From Streptomyces varsoviensis (GTDB lineage: Bacteria; Actinomycetota; Actinomycetes; Streptomycetales; Streptomycetaceae), in NCBI RefSeq assembly GCF_000718635.1, contig NZ_JOBF01000002.1, positions 124,001 through 188,000 of the forward strand: a DNA stretch of 64,000 bases, written 5' to 3'. The notes under the pieces are model-generated. The model worked only from the letters and a program-made list of their open reading frames with translations, ran no database searches and was not told the origin of the DNA. Positions 17,502-25,894 of the stretch are shown piece after piece (within the stretch, counting starts at the first letter, position 1; every line of letters begins with the position of its first letter). The translations under genes were made by a program, and so were the position numbers.

Positions 17502-18002
17502 ATGAAGAAGACCGCCGCCTGGGCTGCCGCCGCGATGATGGCCGGGGCCCTGCTCACCGCGACGGGTTCGGCTCAGGCCGAGGCGTCGACGGGGAGCGTG
17601 CGAGCCGTGGACACCGCCCACTCGTCGAAGCGCGTGGCCGGGCGCTACTGCCTCGCGAACGACTGGGGCACTTCCAGGGTGTCCGCGAAGCCGTGCAACC
17701 CCTCTGACCAGGGCCAGCAGTGGGTGGTCTCGGGCCATCAGATCGCCCTGGCCCACGCCCGCGCCTACTGCCTGGCCAACACCTGGGAGACTCCGGAGGT
17801 CGCCGTCAAGCCGTGCAGCTCCGGCGACCAGGGGCAGTACTGGAACGTCTCGGGGCAGCAGGTCTCCCTCAACTTCGCCCCCGCGTACTGCCTGGCCAAC
17901 GCCTGGGGGACGCCGGCCGTCTCCACCAAGCCGTGCGCCGCGTCCGACAACGGGCAGCACTGGGTGATCTTCAACGACCAGATCAGCCTCGCGCTCGCCT
18001 GA
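17502..18002 (+). CDS. Secreted beta-trefoil (ricin-type) lectin-like protein
   Basis: The 166-residue precursor has a signal peptide (KK, hydrophobic stretch to about residue 27, Ala-x-Ala cleavage). The mature part consists of three repeats of roughly 38 residues, each with YCLAN-W-T, a KPC cysteine, a D-GQ-W motif (GQQW, GQYW, GQHW) and a closing LA or LNFA. The QxW motif and threefold symmetry are the hallmarks of a single beta-trefoil domain, which usually binds carbohydrate. Each repeat has two cysteines, so each may hold one disulfide. ATG 17502 follows GAGGGAGAAG. No catalytic domain is attached. Confidence 0.85.
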   Translation: MKKTAAWAAAAMMAGALLTATGSAQAEASTGSVRAVDTAHSSKRVAGRYCLANDWGTSRVSAKPCNPSDQGQQWVVSGHQIALAHARAYCLANTWETPEVAVKPCSSGDQGQYWNVSGQQVSLNFAPAYCLANAWGTPAVSTKPCAASDNGQHWVIFNDQISLALA

Positions 18003-18336
18003 CGCTCTGACGCTCTGATGCCCTGACGCCGTGGCGCCCTGAGGCATTGAGCCCCTGACACCGCGGCGTCCTGACGCCCTGTCACCGTGCCCGCCCCGGC
18101 AGACCTCGGGCGGGCACGGCCGACAACGACAGAAACGCACGTTGCTCGGCCGACCGGCCGACCGGCCGGCAGACGGATGGCCGCGAGCCTCGCCCACGTC
18201 GTGGCGGGGCGGTCCTCGACTGATCGCCGGAGCCCCTGTGCGGTGGCGTCGATACGGTGGCAGCGCGCCGGGAAGTCGCAGGTAAAGTAGGGATCTTCGG
18301 CTGGCGTGAGCCCCGGAGCCCTCGAAAGCGAACGCT
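18003..18336. other. Intergenic region with TGACGCCCTG-type repeats
   Basis: Directly after the lectin stop, bases 18001-18085 consist of about eight imperfect copies of a roughly 10-bp unit (TGACGCTC, TGACGCCCTG, TGACACCGCG). They are probably slippage-derived and could damp read-through. The remaining 250 bases carry no gene and must contain the promoter of the hypothetical gene at 18337. Confidence 0.6.
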
Positions 18337-19110
18337 GTGACGCAACCTTTCCAGCAGACGGCCGCACGACGCCGTCTGGACGATGCCCTGGACCACCTGG
18401 CCGTCGTATTCCGTGGGATGACGGCCCACCCCGACGAGCACAACTGCGAGTGCCACTGGGGGAGCGAGGAAGACCTCGCGCTGCTGAAGACGCCGGACAC
18501 GGAACTGAGCGCCGACCTGCTGCGCCGTACGTGGCAGGCCACCGACTGGGAATACGAGGCACCTGTACTGCGCCGCGTCCTGCCCCAGTTCGCGTCCGCT
18601 CTCACCCGCGGTCTCATCGAGCCCTTCTGGGGCATGCACGAGGTGGGGCTCAAGTTCCACCGCGCCAAGTGGGAGCAGTGGCCTGCCGAACAGGCCGCAG
18701 CGGTACAGGAATTCCTGGGCGCCTGGTGGGACGTCACGCTCATCGATCCGGAACCCGCTGTGTCCGCGGACGAGGTATTCGCCTTGTGTGCGGAGGCCAC
18801 CGGCATGCTCGGCCCCTGGCTTCGCGCCTGGGAGAGGCACGATCACGGTACGGCCGACCAGCACCTGGCCCGGGCCGTGGGCTCCTGGGAGTACGACCTC
18901 TTGGACGACCAACTCCCCTGGGACACCTGGCACAACGCGGACGATATGCGCGACGAGTTGACGAGCTGGCTTCTGCGCCACGCCTCCGCCCGGCTCCGGG
19001 CCCACGGCGCCCCTTCGGAACTCCTCCACCGGATACGGCTCTTCGGCCTCAGCGGCCTCGACCGCTGGGAGGACCCGCACTACCCGCGCTGGCCCGGACC
19101 CCGCTGCTGA
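18337..19110 (+). CDS. Hypothetical protein, cytoplasmic, Trp-rich
   Basis: A 257-residue acidic protein starting at GTG 18337. It has no signal peptide or membrane span. Notable are a Cys pair with His in HNCECHWGSEEDL, and repeated Trp-containing helices (FWGMHEVGLKFHRAKWEQW, EFLGAWWDVTLIDPE, AWERHDHGTADQHLA). Codon use fits a real gene. I recall similar conserved hypothetical proteins in Streptomyces but cannot give a function. It stands alone between the lectin and the pyrrole cassette. Confidence 0.75.
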   Translation: MTQPFQQTAARRRLDDALDHLAVVFRGMTAHPDEHNCECHWGSEEDLALLKTPDTELSADLLRRTWQATDWEYEAPVLRRVLPQFASALTRGLIEPFWGMHEVGLKFHRAKWEQWPAEQAAAVQEFLGAWWDVTLIDPEPAVSADEVFALCAEATGMLGPWLRAWERHDHGTADQHLARAVGSWEYDLLDDQLPWDTWHNADDMRDELTSWLLRHASARLRAHGAPSELLHRIRLFGLSGLDRWEDPHYPRWPGPRC

Positions 19111-19709
19111 GCACCTGAACCGCGCGAAACCACCGGTCCGTATCGACGACACCCATACGCCGCCGCCGGCTGGCTCCCATTTCTGGCCGGATTCCTCAGG
19201 GTCGGGGCCGGAACGCGCGGGCGTGAGAAAAATTTCACTGCCGAGCGATGTTTCGCATTCCGCCGTTCAGGTTTCCTGCCGTCCGATGGGTCGTGAAAGA
19301 GCGGTGAATGGGCGATGAGAAGGCGTTGCAGGGGCGAAGGGAGGCCGAAGAGCGGGCGAAGGGCGGAGGACGGGCGGGCGATGAGCGGGGGTGGGCGGAG
19401 AGTGGGCGGGGAGTGGGCAGGGAATGGGCGATGGAGTGGTGTTTGGAATCGGGCGGTGTGGAGCCGATTGCGCCTCGAATTGCTTGGTGCCGGCCGTCCT
19501 TGACAGGGGATTGGGCCGGTAGGCAGACTGCTTCGCATCTGAGATCGATTCGCCCAGCCGGATAGCGCGTCACTCGCGCGAGTCCGGTCTTCGAGTGCGC
19601 AGTGCGCCGTTCCCCGGAATGTTCGCGCCATTTTTTCGGGGCCGGCCCGATATCCCCCTTGTCGTCGCGCGGGCCGTTGGTGGCCCGCTGCCAGCAGGCT
19701 GGAGATAAA
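19111..19709. other. Intergenic region before the pyrrole cassette
   Basis: Nearly 600 bases without a supported gene. Bases 19225-19240 (gtgagaaaaatttcactg) are AT-rich and may be part of a promoter. Bases 19300-19440 are strongly purine-biased, with repeated GGGCGA/GGGCGG units. The main promoter of the carrier-protein operon should be in this stretch. No regulator gene of the cassette is present. Confidence 0.5.
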
Positions 19710-19982
19710 GTGTCTGACATCGAACGCGCGGACCTGCTCGAAAAGCTCATCGGTTTTGTCCGGGACGACCTGCTGAACGGGCAGGCGGGCGCCGAATTGA
19801 CGCCGACCACCCCGCTGCTGGAGTGGGGGGTGCTCGACTCCATAAAGACGGCGCGGCTGCTCGCCTTCATACGCGATGACATCGGGGTGCGGGTGCCGCC
19901 GAAGAAGATGGTCGGAGACCACTTCAAGGACCTGGAACACGTGACGGATCTGGTGCTGGAACTCCAGCAGCCGGTCGGCTGA
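19710..19982 (+). CDS. Peptidyl carrier protein of a pyrrole-2-carboxyl cassette
   Basis: A 90-residue carrier protein. The TTPLLEWGVLDSIKTARL segment holds Ser44, the site for the phosphopantetheine arm. The LLEWG-x-L-(N/D)-S context with IRDDIGVRVPP and HFKDL after it is what PltL, RedO and CloN5 show, the carriers for L-proline in pyrrole formation. The start is GTG 19710 with GGAG six bases before; the longer upstream frame has no coding character. It heads the cassette and would carry prolyl, then pyrrolyl thioester. Confidence 0.9.
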   Translation: MSDIERADLLEKLIGFVRDDLLNGQAGAELTPTTPLLEWGVLDSIKTARLLAFIRDDIGVRVPPKKMVGDHFKDLEHVTDLVLELQQPVG

Positions 19983-20008
19983 CCCGACACGTCGAGAGGT
20001 TTCCTTCC

Positions 20009-21043
20009 GTGAAAACGAAAGACGTGTTCGTCGGCGGCCTCGGCGTCTATGTGCCGGAGAAGATGAGTATGGAGACGGCGGTGGCGGAGGGGATGATCGA
20101 CGCCGCCGCCGCGAAGGAGTACGACTTCGCCGGCATCGCGGTGGCCGGTGAGACGCCGGCCCCCGACATGGCCCTGCACGCGGTGCGCGAGGCGCTGCAC
20201 CGCTCCGGCAAGGACCAGTCCGCGCTGGGGATGCTGCTGTACGCCAGCGTCTGGTACCAGGGCCCGGACGGCTGGTGCCCGCAGTACTACATCCAGCGGC
20301 ACGCGGTCGGCGGCAACGTGGTGGCGGCCGAGGTACGGCAGGGGTGCATGGGCATGTTCAGCGCCCTGGAACTCGCGGCCGGCTATCTGATGGGCGTACC
20401 GGAGCGCGACTCCGCGGTCATCACGAGCGCCGACAACTTCAATTCGCCGCGCATCGACCGCTTACGTTTCAGCCCGCACTTCCCCATGGCGGACGCGGGC
20501 TGCGCCGTGGTGCTCAGCAGGACCCCGGGATTCGCCCGGCTCGAATCCGTCAACGCGGTCACCCTGCCCGAATATGAGGGAATGCACCGCAGCGGTGAGC
20601 CGATGTTCCCGCCGGGGGAGACCCTCGGGCGACCGCTGAACTTCGCGGCCACCAAGAAGCACTGGATGGAGAACGCGGAACAGCCGCCCGGCGGCCCGCT
20701 TCCCATCATCGCGGCCCAGGACGAACTGGTGAACCGCACGCTGGAGGAATCCGGAATCGGCATCGACGACGTCACCAAGGTCGCCTATGTCAACGGATCG
20801 CGCGGACGGGTCGAGGGCCGGGGCATGATTCCGCTCGGACTGCCCATGAGCCGGTCGACGTGGGATTTCAGCCGCACCATCGGCCACGCCGGCGCGAGCG
20901 ACCAGTTCATCTCGCTGGAACACCTCGTCAGGACCGGGGAACTGGGTCCGGGCGACCATTTCCTCATGCTCGGAGTCGGTCCGGGATTCAACATCGCATG
21001 TGCGGTCTTCAGCATCCTCGAACGTCCTTCGTGGGCGGAATGA
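20009..21043 (+). CDS. KAS III-like acyltransferase/ketosynthase
   Basis: A 344-residue thiolase-fold protein of the FabH type. Cys113 in EVRQGCMGMFSALEL is the acyl-binding cysteine; His293 in RTIGHAGASDQF and Asn328 in GVGPGFNIAC complete the likely catalytic set. In aminocoumarin clusters a FabH-like protein (CloN2/CouN2) sits in the same cassette as the pyrrole carrier, adenylating enzyme and dehydrogenase and is implicated in moving the pyrrolyl group. A similar acyl transfer is the best guess here; chain extension of pyrrolyl thioester is the alternative. GTG start, 26 bases after the carrier-protein stop. Confidence 0.85.
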   Translation: MKTKDVFVGGLGVYVPEKMSMETAVAEGMIDAAAAKEYDFAGIAVAGETPAPDMALHAVREALHRSGKDQSALGMLLYASVWYQGPDGWCPQYYIQRHAVGGNVVAAEVRQGCMGMFSALELAAGYLMGVPERDSAVITSADNFNSPRIDRLRFSPHFPMADAGCAVVLSRTPGFARLESVNAVTLPEYEGMHRSGEPMFPPGETLGRPLNFAATKKHWMENAEQPPGGPLPIIAAQDELVNRTLEESGIGIDDVTKVAYVNGSRGRVEGRGMIPLGLPMSRSTWDFSRTIGHAGASDQFISLEHLVRTGELGPGDHFLMLGVGPGFNIACAVFSILERPSWAE

Positions 21044-21044
21044 C

Positions 21045-22358
21045 ATGGAATTCGGCTGGAATACCGAGCAACGGGCCCGGTACGCCACGACCCTGGCCGG
21101 GGTGCGCGCCGCATTCCCGCTGGACCGGGAGCGGGACGAGCGACCCTTCACTCGGGAGGACTGGCTGCGACTGGGAAAACTCGGCGTACTGGGCGCGAGC
21201 GTTCCGGAGCGATTCGGAGGCGGCGGACTCGGCGCCCTCGACACCGCCCGCGTGATCGAGGCGGTGGGTGAGGGCTGCTCCAGCACGGGGCTGGTCTTCG
21301 CCGCCGCCGCCCACCAGTTCGCCTGCGCCAGACCGATCCTGGACTTCGCCGAACCGGCCGTACAGGAAAGGCTGCTGCCCGGCATCTGCTCCGGGGCCCT
21401 GATCGCGGGCAACGCCATGACCGAGGCCGACGCGGGCTCCGACGTCTCCCGGCTCGCCGTCACCGCCACCCCGACGGACGGCGGTTACGTTCTCGACGGC
21501 ACCAAGTCCTTCGTGAGCAACGGCCCCGTCGCCGACGTCTACGTCACCTACGCCACCACCGACGCCAAGGCGGCGCACCTGGGCCTGACGGGTTTTGTCG
21601 TGGACCGCGACGCACCCGGCGTCGTGGCCGGCCCGCCGTTCGAGAAGACCGGCCTGCTGGGCTGCCCGGCCGGTACGGTCTCCTTCGACGGCTGCTTCGT
21701 ACCGGATTCCCAGGTCCTGGGCGCCCCCGGGCTGGGCAGCACGGTCTTCCAGACCTCCATGGCCTGGGAGCGGGCCTGCCTGTTCGCGCTCTACCTCGGC
21801 GTACAGCAGCGGCTGCTCGACGCCTGTACGGACCATGTGCGCCGGCGTCGCCAGTTCCAGCGGCGGCTGTCGGAGTTCCAGGCGGTCTCCCATCGCCTCG
21901 CGGAGATGAAGCTGCGCCTGGAGAGCGGCCGCCTCCTGCTCTACCGCGCCTGCTGGGAACTCGACCGCGAGGTCGGCGGCGACGACGGCGAGTACGGCGG
22001 GGACGACCGCGAGTACGACGGGGACGTCCGTAACGACTCCCGCGAGGACGACCGCGAGTACGGCGGGGACGTCCGTGACGACTCCCGCGAGGACGACCGC
22101 GACGGCTCCGGCGGCGACGACCGCCACGACCAGGACGAGGGCCGCGAGGACGGCGTCCTGTGGGCGGCGCTGTCGAAGCTGGCGGTCTCGGAGGGCGTAC
22201 TGGAGACCGCGATGGACGCGGTACGGCTGTTCGGCGCGCGCGGCTATCTGCGGGAGGACGGCATCGAGGCGGCCCTGCGCGACGCGGTGCCCGGCACCCT
22301 CTTCTCCGGAACCTCCGACATCCAGCGCGAGATCATCGCCAGGGAGCTGGGCCTGTGA
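21045..22358 (+). CDS. L-prolyl-carrier-protein dehydrogenase with acidic insert
   Basis: An acyl-CoA-dehydrogenase-fold flavoenzyme of 437 residues that should oxidise prolyl thioester to pyrrole-2-carboxyl thioester. Segments such as TGLVFAAAAHQFACARPI, ITEAD-type NAMTEADAGSD, KSFVSNGPVADVYVTYATT, SMAWERACLFALYLG and LFSGTSDIQREIIARELGL match PltE/RedW closely. The family is about 380 residues; the excess is a 59-residue Asp/Arg/Gly insert (residues 311-369, bases 21975-22151) between CWELDREV and LWAALSKLAVSEG, including two tandem 45-bp repeats. The insert replaces a short loop between two helices and is in frame. The stop overlaps the GTG of the next gene. Confidence 0.9.
   Translation: MEFGWNTEQRARYATTLAGVRAAFPLDRERDERPFTREDWLRLGKLGVLGASVPERFGGGGLGALDTARVIEAVGEGCSSTGLVFAAAAHQFACARPILDFAEPAVQERLLPGICSGALIAGNAMTEADAGSDVSRLAVTATPTDGGYVLDGTKSFVSNGPVADVYVTYATTDAKAAHLGLTGFVVDRDAPGVVAGPPFEKTGLLGCPAGTVSFDGCFVPDSQVLGAPGLGSTVFQTSMAWERACLFALYLGVQQRLLDACTDHVRRRRQFQRRLSEFQAVSHRLAEMKLRLESGRLLLYRACWELDREVGGDDGEYGGDDREYDGDVRNDSREDDREYGGDVRDDSREDDRDGSGGDDRHDQDEGREDGVLWAALSKLAVSEGVLETAMDAVRLFGARGYLREDGIEAALRDAVPGTLFSGTSDIQREIIARELGL
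22005..22094 (+). repeat. Two tandem 45-bp repeats inside the dehydrogenase gene
   Basis: Bases 22005-22049 and 22050-22094 code for DREYDGDVRNDSRED and DREYGGDVRDDSRED. The two copies differ at two bases. They form the core of the 59-residue acidic insert and show recent in-frame duplication. Confidence 0.95.
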
Positions 22359-23839
22359 GACTCCATGAACTCCTGATGCGCTCGGCCCGCCGGACCCCGG
22401 ACGCGCTCGCCGTCGACGACCTCTCCGGCGGCGTCAGCTACCGCGAACTGGACCTGCTGGCCGACGCGTTCGCCGCCGCCCTGCACGCCGCCGGGGTCAC
22501 CCCCGGCGACCGGGTGGTGATCTGGAGCGGCAAGGACATCGACTCGGTGGCGCTGATGCAGGCCGCCCTGCGGATCGGCGCGGTCTACGTACCGGTCTCG
22601 GCGGCCAATCCGCTCGCCCGGCTCGTCCAGATCACCCGGGACTGCCGCCCGGCCCTCGTCGTCGCCGACGCGGACGGGCTGCGCCGCGCCGCCACCGAGA
22701 ACTGGCCCCGGGGTGACGACGAGCCGAGCATGGTCGGCGCCACCGAACTGCTGGCGGCCCCCGCCCCCTCCGCGCCCCCGATCCACCACGGCACGCCGGA
22801 CGATGTCGCGTACGTCCTCTACACCTCGGGCTCGACCGGGGTACCGAAGGGCGTCGCGATCAGCCACCGCAACGCGCTGGCGTTCGTCACCTGGGCAGCC
22901 GCCGAGACCGGCCTGCGCGCCGCCGACCGGCTCGCCAACCACGCACCGTTCAACTTCGACCTGTCCGTGTTCGACCTGTACGCGGCGTTCCTGGTGGGCG
23001 CCTCGGTGCACCTCGTGCCGCCCGGCATGGCGTACGCGCCGGGACTGCTGACCGAGCTGCTGGAGAGCCGGCGGATCACGGTCTGGTACTCGGTGCCTTC
23101 CGTCCTCGTGCTGATGCTCCACCAGGGCGGGCTGCTGGACGGCGCCCCGCCGCCCGCCCTGCGGGTCTGCGCCTTCGCCGGCGAGCCCTTCCCTCTGGCG
23201 GACGCCCTGCGGCTGCGCGCGGCGTGGCCGGATGTGCGGCTGTTCAACTGGTACGGGCCCACCGAGACCAACGTCTGCACCTCGTACGAGATCACCGCCG
23301 ACGACCTGGGACGCATCAGCCCCCTGCCCATCGGCGCCCCGTGCGCCGGCGCCGACGTCTGGCTGGAGCCGCGGGACGGGCCGGAGGGCGAGATCACCGT
23401 CGCGGGACCCACGGTGATGACCGGGTACTGGGGCGCCGTACCGCACACCGGCCCGTACCGCACCGGCGACATCGGCCGCTACGACGCGCGGGGCAACCTG
23501 GAGTACGTGGGCCGCCGCGACCACCTGGTCAAGGTGCGCGGGCACCGCGTCGAACTCGGCGAGATCGAGGCGGCGCTGGACGCCCACGAGGCGATCGGCA
23601 CGGCGGCCGTCGTCGTCATCGGCTCCGGCCTGAAGGCCCGTATCCACGCGGCCGTGGTGCCCCGCCGCAGCGCGAGCCCGCCGACCCTGCTGAGCGTCAA
23701 ACGGCACTGCGCGGACCGCCTCCCGCTCTCCATGACGGTCGACGCCCTGCACGTGATGGCGGACCTGCCCCGCACCCCGAACGGCAAGACCGACCGGGCC
23801 GCGCTGACGGCCCGGCTGACGACGGCGCCCCGCGGCTGA
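22355..23839 (+). CDS. L-proline adenylating enzyme (standalone A domain)
   Basis: A 494-residue amino-acid adenylation domain. Visible core motifs: VLYTSGSTGVPKGVAISH (A3), FNFDLSVFDLYAAF (A4, with the amine-binding Asp), NWYGPTETNVCTSYE (A5), YRTGDIGRYDARGNLEYVGR (A7-A8), HRVELGEIEAAL, and PRTPNGKTDRAAL (A10, catalytic Lys). No condensation or carrier domain is attached. Together with the PltL-like carrier and PltE-like dehydrogenase this is most likely the PltF/RedM-type L-prolyl-AMP ligase that loads proline onto the carrier. The GTG start overlaps the preceding stop, with GGAG in front. Confidence 0.88.
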   Translation: MRLHELLMRSARRTPDALAVDDLSGGVSYRELDLLADAFAAALHAAGVTPGDRVVIWSGKDIDSVALMQAALRIGAVYVPVSAANPLARLVQITRDCRPALVVADADGLRRAATENWPRGDDEPSMVGATELLAAPAPSAPPIHHGTPDDVAYVLYTSGSTGVPKGVAISHRNALAFVTWAAAETGLRAADRLANHAPFNFDLSVFDLYAAFLVGASVHLVPPGMAYAPGLLTELLESRRITVWYSVPSVLVLMLHQGGLLDGAPPPALRVCAFAGEPFPLADALRLRAAWPDVRLFNWYGPTETNVCTSYEITADDLGRISPLPIGAPCAGADVWLEPRDGPEGEITVAGPTVMTGYWGAVPHTGPYRTGDIGRYDARGNLEYVGRRDHLVKVRGHRVELGEIEAALDAHEAIGTAAVVVIGSGLKARIHAAVVPRRSASPPTLLSVKRHCADRLPLSMTVDALHVMADLPRTPNGKTDRAALTARLTTAPRG

Positions 23840-23952
23840 ACCCGTACCGCGACGCCCCGGCACCACCAATCACCCCCGGCACCACCAACCACCCTCGGCC
23901 CCAATCACCTGGCGCCGGCCACCGAGCAGACGAGCAGAAGGGAACACGGCAC

Positions 23953-24675
23953 ATGACCATGGACCGGGAAGCGCTGTGGGACACGTACTGGGCCGACCTG
24001 CCGGAACAGAGCGGCGAGGCGTTCTGGGACTCCGACCCTGCCCACAACGCGGTGCGCCACCTCCCGATGCTGCGGCCCCACTTCGACCCGGCGCTGCCGG
24101 TGATGGACCTGGGCTGCGGCAACGGCACCCAGAGCCCCGTACTCGCCGAACACTTCGAGCGGGTCATCGGCGTCGACATCGCCCAGGCCGCGATCGACAT
24201 GGCATGCCAGAGCAACGCCCGCCCCAATGTCGAGTACTTCCGCTTCGACGTCATGGAGACCGGTGAGGCGCACGCCCTGCACGAGCGCATCGGCGACGTC
24301 AACGTCTATATGCGCGCTCTCTTCCACCAACTGCCCTACGACCACCGCGCACCCGCGGTGGAAACGCTGGCGGCGCTCGTCGGCCGGCGCGGCCGCGTGT
24401 TCTGCCAGGAACCGACCAAGGTCACCTGGTCCGTGGTGCACCGACTGCTCTTCGAATCCGAGGAATCACTGCCGAAACTGGAACGGCTCTTCAACCAGTT
24501 CCAGTTCGGCCTCTCCCCGGGCCAGGAAGTCGACACCGAACTGGAAGACCTCTTCGAAAAGACCGGCTTCGAGATCATCGAAGCCGGCGACATCCACATG
24601 CGAACCACCGAAACCCTCGCCGACGGCACCCCCCTAGACCTCTCGACCCGCTACGTCATCGCCCACCTCGCCTGA
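23953..24675 (+). CDS. Class I SAM-dependent methyltransferase
   Basis: The 240-residue protein has a Rossmann methyltransferase core: VMDLGCGNGTQSPVLAEHF is motif I, RVIGVDIAQAAIDMA motif II, and YFRFDVMET motif III. A Trp-rich N-terminus (LWDTYWADLPEQ, EAFWDSD) is typical of small-molecule methyltransferases. GAAGGGAA stands before ATG 23953. It follows the pyrrole cassette after a 113-base spacer with CACCAA-rich repeats, so it may methylate the pyrrole or the partner to which it is joined. Confidence 0.85.
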   Translation: MTMDREALWDTYWADLPEQSGEAFWDSDPAHNAVRHLPMLRPHFDPALPVMDLGCGNGTQSPVLAEHFERVIGVDIAQAAIDMACQSNARPNVEYFRFDVMETGEAHALHERIGDVNVYMRALFHQLPYDHRAPAVETLAALVGRRGRVFCQEPTKVTWSVVHRLLFESEESLPKLERLFNQFQFGLSPGQEVDTELEDLFEKTGFEIIEAGDIHMRTTETLADGTPLDLSTRYVIAHLA

Positions 24676-24959
24676 CCACTGTGCCCACCACCGCCCCCGC
24701 GCTCCCAGGCGCCCGCTCGCGCTGAGCGTCATGCGCGGTGGTTCGGGCACTCTGCGTCGGCTGTCACGCTCGGTTACTATGCTCACTTCATGCCGGAGGC
24801 CGGAGGCAGGGGCTTGCCGCGAGTGACGGGCTGTTCGGGGAGGGGCGGGGAGGCCGGCAGGCTGGACGGGACTCCCCGGCTTCTCCCCAGGGTCGGTCCC
24901 GGCGATTCTCCGGTGCTCGGGCCTCCGAAGTCGATCGTCGGTTATTAGGCTGAACACTT

Positions 24960-25100
24960 ATGGAGCCTGGGAAAGTGCTAGAGAAAGTCACGGCCACCCG
25001 CTATATCACGCCCTTGCGTGAGGGTGGCTCGCTTCCGGGGCTCGTCGAGGCCGACGACCTGGGTACGTACGTCATGAAGTTGTCCACGTGTTGGCGCTGA
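24960..25100 (+). pseudogene. Truncated HipA-family kinase gene
   Basis: ATG 24960 opens a 46-codon frame that reads KVTATRYITPLREGGSLPGL and then VEADDLGTYVMK, which is the conserved N-terminus of the actinobacterial HipA-like kinase family. After Lys the expected Phe-x-Gly-Ala-Gly-Gln-Gly sequence is missing; LSTCWR and a stop follow instead. The kinase body, about 200 residues, is absent. The gene is thus cut just after its first beta-hairpin, probably by a deletion or insertion at about 25078. Confidence 0.75.
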
Positions 25101-25894
25101 CCAGCGTCGATGGGGCTGAATCCGTATCTGACCTGCGGAAATGATTCTTTCGGCGTCTTTCGGCATGGTGCTGCGTTACGTAGCCGATTCTCCCCACGCG
25201 CTCCCCAGCGCCGTCGATACTCCCCAGATTCTCCCCAGGGAGCGTTGGCGCAGCGGGCTGTGACGGTATGAAGGTCAGCCCATCGGAGGCGCTGCTCGGG
25301 GCACACTGAGTGATGCCGTACGCGGGTAAGAGCTGGCTCTACGCCTACGACGACGCCCTGCCGACTTGCTCCGATGGGGCGACCCACGCTCTTCGATCTC
25401 CACAAGCCGAACGCCTGGGTGGCGTCCGTCGACGCTCGCGGTTCCGCTCCAAGTGGTGTGGCTGTGCTCGGGGCCGAACGTGGCGTGATGCGTTTCGCTG
25501 CTCTGGCTGGGCATTCCTGTCAGCGGTGCCTTTCGGGCTTGGTCGCTTCCGGTGGCGGGAAGCGGGGAGAGGCGATGGACTGCCAGTAGTCCGAGGAGTC
25601 GCCGGTTTCGGTAACCGGTCATCGGCGGATACTCTGCCCCGCTCAGCGTTAGAGATGAGTTTGCAACGGGTCCGATCGACATCGTAGGAAGTGATGGTGC
25701 GGGCTTCTTCTTCCGGGCTGACTGCCATGGCCGGCGTCGTCGGGGCGCCCGCCATCTGGCCGCGGTGATCGCCGGCCCGGGCCGCTTGGGAGCAACCTTC
25801 CCCGGCTCTTCGTCGTCGATCTCTGTGGGACCCGGCGGAGCGAGCGACGGCAGGCTTCGCTGGGTCCGCACGCGCGTCGAACACGGGGGGACGG
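25101..25894. other. Scarred intergenic DNA
   Basis: About 800 bases with no supported gene. Base composition is more even than in the neighbours and no frame has normal codon bias. The motif CTCCCCA occurs four times between 25190 and 25245 (and again near 24895), as a loose repeat. A plus-strand piece near 25313 (MPYAGKSWLYAYDDA) could be a gene fragment, but no family was recognised. Likely the junction of past rearrangements that also removed the HipA-like gene. Confidence 0.5.

Noticed and set aside
24676..24959. Small open frames such as the one at 24738-24953
   Set aside because: No codon bias, no ribosome site and no recognisable protein motif.
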